Shown piece after piece: positions 1 to 8,882 of a stretch of DNA of 45,269 nucleotides (its first letter is position 1; each line of letters opens with the position of its first letter). The stretch is from Marivirga sp. (GTDB lineage Bacteria > Bacteroidota > Bacteroidia > Cytophagales > Cyclobacteriaceae). The translations under genes and the position numbers were made by a program. The DNA lies in the NCBI RefSeq assembly GCF_024636815.1, contig NZ_JAGXGF010000097.1, forward strand, positions 1 through 45,269, given 5' to 3'. The notes below the pieces were generated by a model that saw only the letters and a program-made list of their open reading frames with translations, was not told where the DNA came from and did not search any database.

Positions 1-518
1 GCTCCAGGGCTTATAAAATCAAGCATATTTACGAGTTCGGTAAAGGTGTTTTCCCCACCACTACCCGTAAAACTTAAATCTCCTTCAGGGCTTTTGTCAT
101 AGCCAAAGGCATGTGGTATTTGTTTAATGAAAATGATGATACCTATACCCGACAACATCCCCATTATAACCGATGAAGGGAAATAATAGGCGATAATACC
201 TCCTTTGAGAAAGCCCATAATTATTTGGATAATTCCGGCCAATACAACGGCCATAAGGAAAATCTCAAAGCCTCCCAGATCCTGAATGGCAGCGAGGACT
301 ATAACAGCTAAACCAGCCGCAGGCCCACTAACTCCTGCGTGGGACCCACTTAATGATGCAACGACTATACCCCCAACTATACCGGCTATTAAGCCTGAAT
401 ATAAAGGAGCACCCGATGCCAATGCAATACCTAAACAAAGAGGTAGGGCGACAAGGAATACCACAATACTCGCAGGTATATCGTTTTTTAAATTTTTTAA
501 AGGATGAAAATTGCTCAT
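1..518 (-). CDS. SulP family inorganic anion transporter (partial, N-terminal part)
   Basis: This is the first 172 codons of a SulP transporter; the 3' end lies outside the window. The ATG at 516-518 opens [13 protein letters not shown], followed by the SulP signature region ([18 protein letters not shown], then [11 protein letters not shown]) and several hydrophobic helices. It closely parallels the complete SulP protein encoded just upstream on the same strand (stop at 561, 42 bp away), including the [11 protein letters not shown] motif, so the two are tandem paralogs. SulP proteins carry sulfate, bicarbonate or other anions across the inner membrane; the substrate cannot be told from sequence. 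In many Bacteroidota such genes sit beside carbonic anhydrase, but none is visible here. Confidence 0.9.
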   Translation of the reverse strand, partial: MSNFHPLKNLKNDIPASIVVFLVALPLCLGIALASGAPLYSGLIAGIVGGIVVASLSGSHAGVSGPAAGLAVIVLAAIQDLGGFEIFLMAVVLAGIIQIIMGFLKGGIIAYYFPSSVIMGMLSGIGIIIFIKQIPHAFGYDKSPEGDLSFTGSGGENTFTELVNMLDFISPG

Positions 519-560
519 TACTAAAAAAATTTATGTTTTATAAAAAAATTAATTATTCAT

Positions 561-2138
561 CTATTTTAAACTATATTTTTTGTGAAATTCATCGAAGCCA
601 AGCAATTCAACTTCTACATTTTTATACTTAGCTCCTTCATTGGTGTATAATTCAATTGCTTCAATTACATCAAAATCAATGAATTTTGATTTTCTAGCAT
701 CAATTATCACTTTAGAATTCTCAGGTATTTCGTCTAAAGTTTTCACCATGCTAGCTTTATTCAAGAATGACACTTCATCCGATAAAACTAATCTAATGGG
801 TTCACCTTCTACATGTGCATTCTTATCAAAAGAATACGTATTCTTCATGTTTTTAACCAAAATGTTAAGGAATCCGGCTAATAAACCAATGATAATACCG
901 ATTAATAAATCAGTAAATACAATGGCAACAATTGTGATTATAAATGGATAAAACTGACTTGGCCCTACTTTATACATAGCCTTCATCAAATTGATATTGG
1001 CCAGTTTATAACCCGTAACCAATAGTATAGCTGCCAAACTTGCATAAGGGATCATATTGATAAATGTTGGGATTAAGAGAATAGCAACTATTAATAGTAT
1101 ACCATGTAACCAAGCAGATAATTTAGTTTTAGCTCCTGAATTGATGTTTACTGTACCTCTAATAATAACCGCAGTCATAGGTAAACCACCAAGGAAACCA
1201 GCAATGATATTACCTACACCCTGTGCTTTCATTTCCCTGTTTAAAGGAGTTCTTCTTTTCTGTGGATCTAATTTGTCAACTGCATCAATACTCAGCAATG
1301 TTTCTAAACTAGCTACAATAGCAATAGTGATGGCAACAGTATAAACCACAGGTTCAGTTAAGATTGACCAATCTGGAAATACGAATAGGTTTTCAAATGA
1401 AGTATCTTCACCTAATACAGGAATAGTAACTAGATGTTTTTGTGCCAGTGCCATTCCATTATCCAAAGCTATGAAAATAGCATTTATAGCAACACCTACA
1501 AATACTACTACCAATGGGGCAGGGATTGATTTGATGCTATTATTTTTTATATAATTCCAGCCTATCAGAATAATTAAGGATACTATTGATATTATAAAGG
1601 CTGTTGGGTCTATGTTTTCAAAGGCTGAGACTAACGCACTTAAAGCATTCTCATCATTATTCTGCCAGAAGTCCAAGTCACCTAAATAATCTTCGTCATA
1701 TCCAAAAACATGAGGAATTTGTTTAATAATTAGTAATATACCAATTGCAGCCAACATCCCTTTGATAACGGAAGACGGGAAATAATTACCTATAGTACCT
1801 GCCTTTAAAAATCCTAAAATTAATTGTATAACACCCGCTAAAACTACTGCCACCAAGAAGCCTTCGAAAAAGCCTATTTCTTCGATACCATTATAAACAA
1901 TTACTGCTAAACCTGCCGCAGGTCCTGAAACAGCTAATTGGCTACCACTTAGTAAGGCAACTACCACACCACCCACTATACCAGTAACTAAACCAGAAAA
2001 AAGTGGTGCGCCTGAAGCTAAAGCAATCCCCAAACATAATGGCATGGCTACTAAAAATACCACTAAACTTGATAAGGAGTCGCTTTTGAAATGTTTAAAA
2101 GTTATCCCTGTAAATTTCGAAAATTTTGATTCACTCAT
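561..2138 (-). CDS. SulP family inorganic anion transporter with C-terminal STAS domain
   Basis: A complete 525-residue SulP permease. The membrane core covers about residues 15-430, with the hallmark [18 protein letters not shown] near residue 34 and [13 protein letters not shown] near 70. A cytoplasmic STAS-like domain follows from about 445 to the end (LVLSDEVSFLNKASM, then VIIDARKSKFIDFDVIEAI). It should import an anion such as sulfate or bicarbonate; which one is not decided by the sequence. The gene lies directly upstream of a second, partial SulP gene and 105 bp downstream of a small exported-protein gene, all on the minus strand, so the three may be co-transcribed. Length is normal for the family. 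Confidence 0.93.
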   Translation of the reverse strand: MSESKFSKFTGITFKHFKSDSLSSLVVFLVAMPLCLGIALASGAPLFSGLVTGIVGGVVVALLSGSQLAVSGPAAGLAVIVYNGIEEIGFFEGFLVAVVLAGVIQLILGFLKAGTIGNYFPSSVIKGMLAAIGILLIIKQIPHVFGYDEDYLGDLDFWQNNDENALSALVSAFENIDPTAFIISIVSLIILIGWNYIKNNSIKSIPAPLVVVFVGVAINAIFIALDNGMALAQKHLVTIPVLGEDTSFENLFVFPDWSILTEPVVYTVAITIAIVASLETLLSIDAVDKLDPQKRRTPLNREMKAQGVGNIIAGFLGGLPMTAVIIRGTVNINSGAKTKLSAWLHGILLIVAILLIPTFINMIPYASLAAILLVTGYKLANINLMKAMYKVGPSQFYPFIITIVAIVFTDLLIGIIIGLLAGFLNILVKNMKNTYSFDKNAHVEGEPIRLVLSDEVSFLNKASMVKTLDEIPENSKVIIDARKSKFIDFDVIEAIELYTNEGAKYKNVEVELLGFDEFHKKYSLK

Positions 2139-2243
2139 TATTTAATCAATTATTGAATTTATTGTAATAAAGTATTTACAGATTTATTCTATTGAAATCC
2201 AGTACATAACCAGAATTTCAACAAAAAACTCAAGCAAGTTTGA

Positions 2244-2597
2244 TTAAACTTTGGGTGGAGGAGTGATTTTTAGTATAGGTATGGATTGGTAAAGATTTGA
2301 GTGAAAAAAATTATTTACCAATGATTCATGTAGAATATTATGAATGGATGCACGAAAAAGGCCTAATGCTTTTAGATTGAGGTGGTTGTTTTCGTTTTCA
2401 TTATTTTCTTTTGAAGATTCTTTGCTCTCTTCTTCAAAAATATTCAAACCACTTGTTGATTCTTCTCCTAAAATATTATTTGTAACTTCTTTATGTTGCA
2501 AATCTTCAACAGCATCCAGACATAATTGTGGTATGAATGCTACATTAAAGAGGCATAGAAAAAAAAATGTTGATATGGTGATTTGAATAGTCTTCAC
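2244..2597 (-). CDS. Small exported protein of unknown function
   Basis: This encodes 117 residues that I do not recognise. The N-terminus (KTIQITISTFFFLCLFNVAF) looks like a signal peptide or single membrane anchor. The middle, about residues 40-72, is rich in Glu, Ser and Asn and probably disordered. The C-terminal part contains LFRASIHNILHESLVNNFF and ends in a proline-rich TPPPKV tail. It is the first gene of a same-strand run leading into the two SulP transporters, which hints at a shared role but does not prove it. The reverse-strand reading frame over the same bases looks like a shadow. Confidence 0.6.
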   Translation of the reverse strand: MKTIQITISTFFFLCLFNVAFIPQLCLDAVEDLQHKEVTNNILGEESTSGLNIFEEESKESSKENNENENNHLNLKALGLFRASIHNILHESLVNNFFHSNLYQSIPILKITPPPKV

Positions 2598-2810
2598 TTA
2601 TAATTTTCAATACCTCAAAATTAGGTATTAAAAAATTAAATATAGAATATAAGATACTTAAATGATTAGAAAAAGTTTCAAATACAAAGGTATTAAGGTG
2701 TAAAAAGCTCTTTTTTAATAAGTTTTAACAAAAGTCTAAATGTTCATGATTTCATGATTTTAACTTTATAATCAGTTCATCTTAGCGGTATATCTTTATA
2801 AAAAACAATT

Positions 2811-3836
2811 ATGAAAATCTTATACGCTATACAAGGAACTGGAAATGGGCACATTAGCAGAGCCAGAGATATTATCCCAGTTTTAATTCAATATGGTGAG
2901 CTTGATGTTTTATTAAGTGGAACACAAGCAGATGTGGATTTGGAATATCCGGTTCGATATCAATTACATGGATTAAGCTTTGTTTTTGGCAAAAGGGGAG
3001 GGGTAGATGTTTTGAAAACTATAAAGTGTATGAAGTTTTTCAGACTTCTAAATGAGATATGGAAATTGAATGTTCATCAGTATGATTTGATCATCAATGA
3101 TTTTGAACCAGTTTCTGCCTGGGCATGCCTATTTAAAGCTAAAAAATGTGTGGGCTTAAGTCATCAATCTGCCGTGATTCACCCTTTTTCCCCTAAACCA
3201 GAGAAGCTAGATTGGATAGGCTTTTTAATACTAAAATATTACGCACCCAGTGCGAATGCGTATGGATTCCATTTTAAGACTTATGCAGATAAAATTCATC
3301 ACCCCGTTATTCGTAAAGAAGTTCGAGATTTAAAATTAAAGGAAGAGAATCATTATATAGTTTATCTACCTGCCTATAGTGACGAAAGAATTATTAAAGT
3401 ATTATCAAAAATAGATGCTGAATTTCAAGTTTTCTCTAAATACAGTAATAAAAGGAAAACGATAGGTAACTTAGAAATTATACCCATTAATAATAAGTTG
3501 TATTTAGATAGTCTTAGTTCTTGTAAAGGTGTTATATGTGGGGCAGGATTTGAAGGGCCTTCAGAAGCTTTATTTCTTCAGAAAAAATTATTAGTAATCC
3601 CTATGAAGGGACAATATGAGCAACAATGTAATGCAGCGGCTTTAAAAACCTTAAATGTGAAGGTAATTAACTCCTTACATATAAAGCACCTTGATATTTT
3701 AATAGCTTTTATCAACCAACAAAATGTTCCAGTAGTTGATTTTCCAAATGAAACTAAGGGAATTATTCAAAAAATAATAAAGGAAAATGTAGCATCAGAT
3801 TACTCCATCGCGGCTGATTCTTTTTCATTCTCCTGA
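2811..3836 (+). CDS. Glycosyltransferase, MJ1255/MurG-like family (GT-B fold)
   Basis: A 341-residue protein beginning with MKILYAIQGTGNGHISRA, the glycine-rich start typical of the Glyco_trans_1_3 (MJ1255/VC2487-like) group of GT-B glycosyltransferases. Near residues 240-275 it has GAGFEGPSEALFLQKKLLVI followed by QYEQQCNAAAL, matching the nucleotide-sugar binding half of the fold. A single gene of this kind in Bacteroidota is usually annotated only as a glycosyltransferase; donor and acceptor are unknown. No signal peptide is seen, so it should act at the cytoplasmic face of the membrane. Its 3' end overlaps the convergent SDR gene by 37 bp. Confidence 0.82.
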   Translation: MKILYAIQGTGNGHISRARDIIPVLIQYGELDVLLSGTQADVDLEYPVRYQLHGLSFVFGKRGGVDVLKTIKCMKFFRLLNEIWKLNVHQYDLIINDFEPVSAWACLFKAKKCVGLSHQSAVIHPFSPKPEKLDWIGFLILKYYAPSANAYGFHFKTYADKIHHPVIRKEVRDLKLKEENHYIVYLPAYSDERIIKVLSKIDAEFQVFSKYSNKRKTIGNLEIIPINNKLYLDSLSSCKGVICGAGFEGPSEALFLQKKLLVIPMKGQYEQQCNAAALKTLNVKVINSLHIKHLDILIAFINQQNVPVVDFPNETKGIIQKIIKENVASDYSIAADSFSFS

Positions 3837-5269
3837 TGTTTTATGATACTGTGCATCATGCCATCAAAGATAAATTCATGAAATAAGTAGGTGCTATACC
3901 AATAGAGCCTACCAAATATTCCGTGGGGACGGAAGGTCGCAGTTTGTGTGATTTTATTTTCACCATTCTCTTTTGAGATTTTGAATTCAAGCCAAGCCTC
4001 ACCAGGTAACCTCATTTCAGCAATTAAAAGTAATCTCCCTTCCTCTTTATCCGCTACTAAGACTCGCCAAAAGTCCAGAGAATCTCCTGCTATGAGTTGG
4101 TCAGGGCTTCTTCTACCTCTTCTAAGTCCAACTCCTCCTACAGCTTTATCCAAATTACCTCTTATTTTCCATAAAAAATTCCAGTAATACCAACCTTTAT
4201 CTCCACCTATTTTCCAGATGTTTTGAAGAACTTCTGAACGATCTCTTTCAAATGCACTTGTCCTTTTATCCACAAAACAACCGTGAGTAGGTACTTGCAC
4301 GAATTCCATTAGCTCTGGACTGATTTTCGAACTAGCAAAAGCATCTTTCCAGCTAGAAACCACTTCATTCTGCGCAATTCTATCAAAGGCCATTTTTACT
4401 GCTTCACTATATGTAATTAGTTCTTGAGGCACAATATCTTCAATTCCTTTTTTTTCTACTATCACTTCATTTCTCATGCTGTCCACCAGGCTGCTGGCAA
4501 TTTTATAGCTAGTGGCAGTTACAAAATGAAGCCAGTAAGAACTTAAACGGGGGGTAAGTATCGGTAGGGTTATAATATATCTTTTTAGTCCTATCGCCTT
4601 GGCAAAGGTTAATAGCATTTCTTTATAGGTTAAAATATCGGGTCCGCCAATATCGTAAATCTTCCCATAAGATTTTTCCTTGCCTATGATTCCAGATAGG
4701 TAATTAATTACATTTTTTATGGCGATAGGTTGACAACGCGTTCTCAACCATTTTGGGGCAATCATTACTGGTAATTTTTCCACCAGATCTCTAATGATTT
4801 CAAATGATGCGCCTCCTGAACCTATGATAATGGCTGCACGCAATACTGTTAGAGATGCATTAGCTTGAGCTAAGATGGTTTCAGCATTTTTACGGGAAGA
4901 TAAATGTTTCGAAAGTGAATCATCATTCGAAATTCCGCTTAAATAAATAATATGTTGACAGTTTGTTTTATTAATCGCATCTACAAAATTTTGAGAAGTA
5001 TCCTTCTCCATTTGCTGGAAACTGCTTGAAGAACTGCCTAAGGAATGAACTAAATAATAAGATGCTTCAATGTCTTTTGGTAAATCTTGAAGTTGCTCTG
5101 GTTTTAGCAAATCTGCTTCATAGAACTGAACTTTTTTAATTAATTTATCTTCAAGTTTAATCCGCCTCTTATCCCTAACTAAGCAGATTACTTCATGCCC
5201 TTGCATTACTAAAACTGGCAATAGTCTTCTGCCTATGTATCCATTTGCTCCGGTCAATAATATCTTCAT
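3800..5269 (-). CDS. SDR family NAD(P)-binding protein with DUF2867 domain
   Basis: 489 residues in two parts. Residues 1-290 form an atypical or extended short-chain dehydrogenase fold: the dinucleotide motif GANGYIGRRLLPVL is at 7-20, SYYLVHSLGSS lies near 71-81, and the strand reading HIIYLSGIS follows. Residues 330-475 form a DUF2867 domain (KGWYYWNFLWKIRG, then VGGVGLRRGRRSPDQL). This fusion is common in Bacteroidota and Proteobacteria and is often annotated as a nucleoside-diphosphate-sugar epimerase, but its substrate is not established. The gene starts at ATG 5267-5269 and is divergent from the receiver-like gene at 5415. Its 3' end overlaps the glycosyltransferase gene head-on. Confidence 0.85.
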   Translation of the reverse strand: MKILLTGANGYIGRRLLPVLVMQGHEVICLVRDKRRIKLEDKLIKKVQFYEADLLKPEQLQDLPKDIEASYYLVHSLGSSSSSFQQMEKDTSQNFVDAINKTNCQHIIYLSGISNDDSLSKHLSSRKNAETILAQANASLTVLRAAIIIGSGGASFEIIRDLVEKLPVMIAPKWLRTRCQPIAIKNVINYLSGIIGKEKSYGKIYDIGGPDILTYKEMLLTFAKAIGLKRYIITLPILTPRLSSYWLHFVTATSYKIASSLVDSMRNEVIVEKKGIEDIVPQELITYSEAVKMAFDRIAQNEVVSSWKDAFASSKISPELMEFVQVPTHGCFVDKRTSAFERDRSEVLQNIWKIGGDKGWYYWNFLWKIRGNLDKAVGGVGLRRGRRSPDQLIAGDSLDFWRVLVADKEEGRLLLIAEMRLPGEAWLEFKISKENGENKITQTATFRPHGIFGRLYWYSTYLFHEFIFDGMMHSIIKHQENEKESAAME

Positions 5270-5414
5270 AATGTTAAAACCAATCTCAATCTGAAAAGTT
5301 GTAAGTTTCGTTTATCGAAAAATTAAGCTTGGTGGTAGAATTTGTTTAGTGAATAAAGATAAACTTTTTTATATTTAAATTATTATTATAAATAATTGCA
5401 TTAATCTAGGATAT

Positions 5415-5894
5415 ATGGGAAGTTTTAAAGTTTTAAATATGAGAAAAAAAGCAATTGCTAATAATGAAATTAGTGTGCTTTTAGTAGGTAATAATCCTAT
5501 CGAATTAGGGCTAATTTATGAAAAAATATCTGATTTAAAAGGTAAAATAAATAGAATAGAAACTGCATTTTCCCTCGAGGACACTATTAAGAAAATAAAT
5601 TTAATGCATCCAAACTGCCTTTTACTAGATGATAATCTTGGATTAAATCCATTAAAAGCAATTATTAATAATGTTAATGCATTAAGTAAAGAAGTGATAT
5701 CAATCACCTTATTGAAATCACACAATAAGCAAGAGGTAACTTCTGGTGTTCAGGAGTATATAATGAAGGAAGGGATGGATGGAACAAGAATTTATTATGC
5801 TTTAAGAAATGCACTTAAATTCAAGAAAACCCAACAGTTTTTCAGAATAAAATATTACTCAGGTAAAAGAAGTGTTAAAAGGTTATTTATATAA
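5415..5894 (+). CDS. Degenerate response-regulator receiver-like protein
   Basis: 159 residues with the outline of a receiver domain and nothing after it. ISVLLVGNNPIELGLIYEKI resembles the first strand and helix of a receiver, CLLLDDN carries an aspartate at the usual phosphorylation position, SITLL supplies the Thr-bearing strand, and QEYIMKEGM resembles the conserved Lys loop. The acidic pair expected after strand 1 is replaced by Asn-Asn, so metal binding and phosphorylation are doubtful. A lysine-rich, basic tail of about 25 residues follows (FKKTQQFFRIKYYSGKRSVK). An alternative start is Met9 at 5439. No partner kinase is adjacent. The gene overlaps the convergent protease gene by 8 bp. 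Confidence 0.6.
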   Translation: MGSFKVLNMRKKAIANNEISVLLVGNNPIELGLIYEKISDLKGKINRIETAFSLEDTIKKINLMHPNCLLLDDNLGLNPLKAIINNVNALSKEVISITLLKSHNKQEVTSGVQEYIMKEGMDGTRIYYALRNALKFKKTQQFFRIKYYSGKRSVKRLFI

Positions 5895-7143
5895 ATTCTT
5901 CCAAATAGAAAGTAAAGGATAAGATTTCATCTCCTCTTTTTACTTTTACTTTAACCCTTTTACCCTCTTTTTTGCTTAATGTATTATTGATTTTTTCTAA
6001 GCTGAGCTCATGCCCTGAATAACCATTTAAACTAATAATTTTATCTTCCTTTCTTAATCCAGCATCGTATGCAGGCGTGTTTTCTCTTACTTTTTCAACT
6101 TCATAGTAAGGTTCTAAAAAATATTCACCTTTAGCAATAACAGTCATTCCGCTCATGTCATGCTTAAACTCTTCTCTAATAATACTATTTCTTTTTAAGT
6201 ACAATTTCTCATTACCATAATCAAAAAACAACTTAAATCTCTTCAGCACTCCTCCGCCTATGGTGCCATTTCTTCCTGTCATATTTATGATATCTTGATA
6301 AGCACCGGAATCAGGATAATTGGTTACCACCTCTTCCAATATATATTTATCTATTGATAATTGTGGAATTCGTGCAGCATGTCCTTCAATAGTTCCTGCG
6401 ATTCCTGCGCCTAATATGTCCCTTACATTTTTCTCGGGTAGCTGGATATATTCACTGCTGTTTTTGTGAAGCATGAGCGGGTGAGAAGCCCCAGTATCAA
6501 TCATAAGTTTAGTTAAAATCTCTGTTGAGTCACTTACTTTTATTTTTTGGAATATGTAAGGCTTACTATTTTCGATTTTCATGTCGATAGATCTATAAAA
6601 AACTAAAGGTCGATTGAAACTTTCAGGTCTGTAGAATTTCATCAACTCATTTTTATAATCTATCCTTACGATAAAATTTTTAAAAAAATCATAACCCAAG
6701 ATTCCATGGATTTTTATACCTAAGTTCTTTTGAAGGTTTAAATAATCTTCCTTTAATATTAGGAGTGGAATATTGTTTCCTGTTATGTTTCCAACCTTAA
6801 TGCTAGTTCTATTTACTATATAAGCTTCCACTTCTTTTATCCCTGCAGCACCTACTAATGTTAATTTTCGATCTGGCTCAATGTTAAGTATATCGCTATA
6901 TGATTTGTCAATTAAAACGGTATTGGTTACGCCTGTATCTACAATGAATTTTAAGGGGATAACGCCCTCAAATAGAACATTGATTATTATTAAATTGCTG
7001 TTTAGTTGGAAAGGGATAGTGGTACTTCTGCCATTATCATTAATTTCAAAGCCGAATTTAAAATTTTGCCCTGAAACTTTTTTAATTTCAGCTGTTAATA
7101 ATAACAAGGTTAAAAAAGCATAGTGAATACACTTTTTAATCAT
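5887..7143 (-). CDS. Exported retropepsin-like aspartyl protease with C-terminal PDZ domain
   Basis: 418 residues. A signal peptide (about residues 1-25, ending KKVSGQ) sends it out of the cytoplasm. Two aspartyl-protease half-domains follow, with catalytic motifs FIVDTGVTN (Asp69) and LMIDTGASH (Asp216), each in a gag-polyprotein/retropepsin-like context, so both halves of the active site sit on one chain. Residues about 330-415 form a PDZ domain (NTPAYDAGLRKEDKIISLNG). Proteins of this layout are widespread in Bacteroidota; their substrates are mostly unknown. The start lies 21 bp from the proposed start of deoC on the other strand, so the promoters must overlap the coding ends. Confidence 0.87.
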   Translation of the reverse strand: MIKKCIHYAFLTLLLLTAEIKKVSGQNFKFGFEINDNGRSTTIPFQLNSNLIIINVLFEGVIPLKFIVDTGVTNTVLIDKSYSDILNIEPDRKLTLVGAAGIKEVEAYIVNRTSIKVGNITGNNIPLLILKEDYLNLQKNLGIKIHGILGYDFFKNFIVRIDYKNELMKFYRPESFNRPLVFYRSIDMKIENSKPYIFQKIKVSDSTEILTKLMIDTGASHPLMLHKNSSEYIQLPEKNVRDILGAGIAGTIEGHAARIPQLSIDKYILEEVVTNYPDSGAYQDIINMTGRNGTIGGGVLKRFKLFFDYGNEKLYLKRNSIIREEFKHDMSGMTVIAKGEYFLEPYYEVEKVRENTPAYDAGLRKEDKIISLNGYSGHELSLEKINNTLSKKEGKRVKVKVKRGDEILSFTFYLEEFI

Positions 7144-7164
7144 AATTTAAAGTTATATGATGAT

Positions 7165-7815
7165 ATGAGAAATATACAAAAATACATTGAGCATACGAAT
7201 CTTAAAACGACAATAACTTCAGATGATGTTGAAATGTTATTAAAAGAAGCACAAGAAAATAATATTTTTGGGATTTGTGTCCCCCCATTTTGGGTGAAAA
7301 AAGCAAAAAGAGATATTGGAAAATCTGATCTTCAATTAATTACGGTAATTGGTTTTCCTTTAGGTTATCAGATGAGTCAAACAAAAGAGGCAGAGGCAAT
7401 TCAAGCTCTTAAAGATGGAGCCGATGAATTGGATATGGTTTTAAATATATCTGCTGTAAAATCTGAGATGATGTGGCCTAAAATTGAAGTTGCTAAAATG
7501 GGAAAAATAGCTCACGAGCATGGTAAAATTTTAAAGGTAATTATTGAAACGGCCTACTTATCAGATGCGGAAATTGTAGATGCATGTAAAATATGCGCAG
7601 ATGCTGGGGCAGATTTTGTAAAAACTTCTACAGGCTTTGCTCCAGAAGGTGCAAAAGTAGAGTATATAAAGTTAATGCGATCCGTTTTACCTGATCATGT
7701 TGGGATTAAAGCAAGTGGCGGAATTAAGACTTATGAGCAAGCGGTAGAGTTGATAGAAGCAGGTGCTGAAAGAATTGGTACTTCTTCCGGTCCTGAAATT
7801 TGTAAAGGATTTTAG
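7165..7815 (+). CDS. deoC: Deoxyribose-phosphate aldolase
   Basis: DeoC splits 2-deoxyribose 5-phosphate into glyceraldehyde 3-phosphate and acetaldehyde during deoxynucleoside salvage in the cytoplasm. With the start at 7165 the protein has 216 residues, typical for the short bacterial form. The key residues are present: Asp90 (DELDMVLN), the Schiff-base Lys153 in FVKTSTGF, and Lys182 in GIKASGGIKT. The frame is open back to an ATG at 7123, but that start would run into the divergent protease gene and adds 14 residues with no family match, so MRNIQKYIEHTNLK at 7165 is preferred. The cytidine deaminase gene at 8883 belongs to the same salvage pathway. Confidence 0.93.
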   Translation: MRNIQKYIEHTNLKTTITSDDVEMLLKEAQENNIFGICVPPFWVKKAKRDIGKSDLQLITVIGFPLGYQMSQTKEAEAIQALKDGADELDMVLNISAVKSEMMWPKIEVAKMGKIAHEHGKILKVIIETAYLSDAEIVDACKICADAGADFVKTSTGFAPEGAKVEYIKLMRSVLPDHVGIKASGGIKTYEQAVELIEAGAERIGTSSGPEICKGF

Positions 7816-8318
7816 TTAGCTATTTTCATTGGAACTATTCCTTTGTGCTTGTATATCTTAATTCCAAAATGGTCAGAGATATAATTTTTCAATCTGGAAT
7901 ATGCTAATTGCGATTGCTTGTCATCTGGAAAGAAGATGGAAGTTTCTAAAACAGCTTTTAAGAAATTTTTTGATTTAGAAAATTCAATAATCCAATTCTT
8001 TAAAGTATCAGACCAATCGTCTTGATATTTTTCATGATGATCTCTTCCGTCAAAAAGTAGTTCTAATTGATTGGAGCTGTATTTATATCGGTAAAAACCT
8101 GCTAATTCATCATAGAAAGTAGATAGTTCCTCAAGATTGTATTCTGTTGTGGAAAGAATTTTTTCTATTGATTTATCTTTCAAGCCTAATGGGTTGTAGC
8201 GCAAAAGGTAAATATCTTTAACAATTTCAACCATTTGATTCATTAAGGAATCTTTCAGCTCCATCTGAGCATTTTCCAATAAGTAGTTTTTATCAAAAGG
8301 GAAAAATCTGCGCTGCAT
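7812..8318 (-). CDS. Conserved protein of unknown function
   Basis: 168 residues, not recognised. There is no signal peptide or membrane segment. The composition is charged and aromatic, with mostly helical stretches (NAQMELKDSLMNQMVEIVKD) and a central YRYKYSSNQLELLFDGRDHH segment. The gene ends 4 bp inside the deoC stop region (convergent) and lies 72 bp downstream of a small lipoprotein gene on the same strand, so those two may be co-transcribed. Intact length, a start at ATG 8316-8318 and codon use like the neighbours support a real gene. Confidence 0.6.
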   Translation of the reverse strand: MQRRFFPFDKNYLLENAQMELKDSLMNQMVEIVKDIYLLRYNPLGLKDKSIEKILSTTEYNLEELSTFYDELAGFYRYKYSSNQLELLFDGRDHHEKYQDDWSDTLKNWIIEFSKSKNFLKAVLETSIFFPDDKQSQLAYSRLKNYISDHFGIKIYKHKGIVPMKIAN

Positions 8319-8390
8319 TTAAAAAATATTTTTTCAAATATAGAACCAAATCTATAAAATCAGAAGGCTTTTTGATGTTAAATACTCAAA

Positions 8391-8786
8391 TTAATGTCTG
8401 ATGCCACATTCATCGCAATATTTCATTTTTTCAGGAGATCGCTTTTTTGGTTTCCTTTTATGGCCGAAATAGGTCCAATCCGAATACTGAGGTTTTTCCA
8501 TTTCCTTGGCTTTTTTACGTTTTGCTTTCGCATTTTCTTTCATTCTTTCCTCATATTCAGCAATCAGTTGGTCTCCCCAGCTTAATTTTTGCTTCTTTTT
8601 GAATAGACCAAAGAACCAGGTTTCTTGCCTTGCCTGAGGCCTTTGTCCATAATTTTGATTTGAATCAGGATTAAGACTAGATGGATTTTGCTGGTTATTC
8701 CCAGACTGAGACTGACTAATGGGTTGCTTTTGGCATGAAGCTAAAAACAGAACGGCACCTATAAATACAAAACACTTTTTATTCAT
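8391..8786 (-). CDS. Small lipoprotein of unknown function
   Basis: 131 residues. The N-terminus MNKKCFVFIGAVLFLASC ends in a lipobox, with Cys18 as the likely lipidated residue. Next comes a Gln/Asn/Ser-rich linker (QPISQSQSGNNQQNPSS) and then a very basic region with alternating Lys and Glu (ENAKAKRKKAKEMEK). The extreme C-terminus contains YCDECGIRH, a possible metal-binding or disulfide pair. No known family is recognised. It is divergent from cdd (96 bp between starts) and probably shares a transcript with the 168-residue protein downstream. Confidence 0.6.
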   Translation of the reverse strand: MNKKCFVFIGAVLFLASCQKQPISQSQSGNNQQNPSSLNPDSNQNYGQRPQARQETWFFGLFKKKQKLSWGDQLIAEYEERMKENAKAKRKKAKEMEKPQYSDWTYFGHKRKPKKRSPEKMKYCDECGIRH

Positions 8787-8882
8787 ACTCTTAAAAACGT
8801 TAATCTTTAAAATTATTGTATGCTATATCAGAACATAAATTGCAATATATAGTATATTGTACTCCATTAAAATTTATTAACT

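Noticed and set aside
353-631. Plus-strand frames over the SulP genes
   Set aside because: They are antisense shadows of strongly supported transporters.
7123-7164. Upstream ATG start for deoC
   Set aside because: It would overlap the start of the divergent protease gene and adds residues with no family match.
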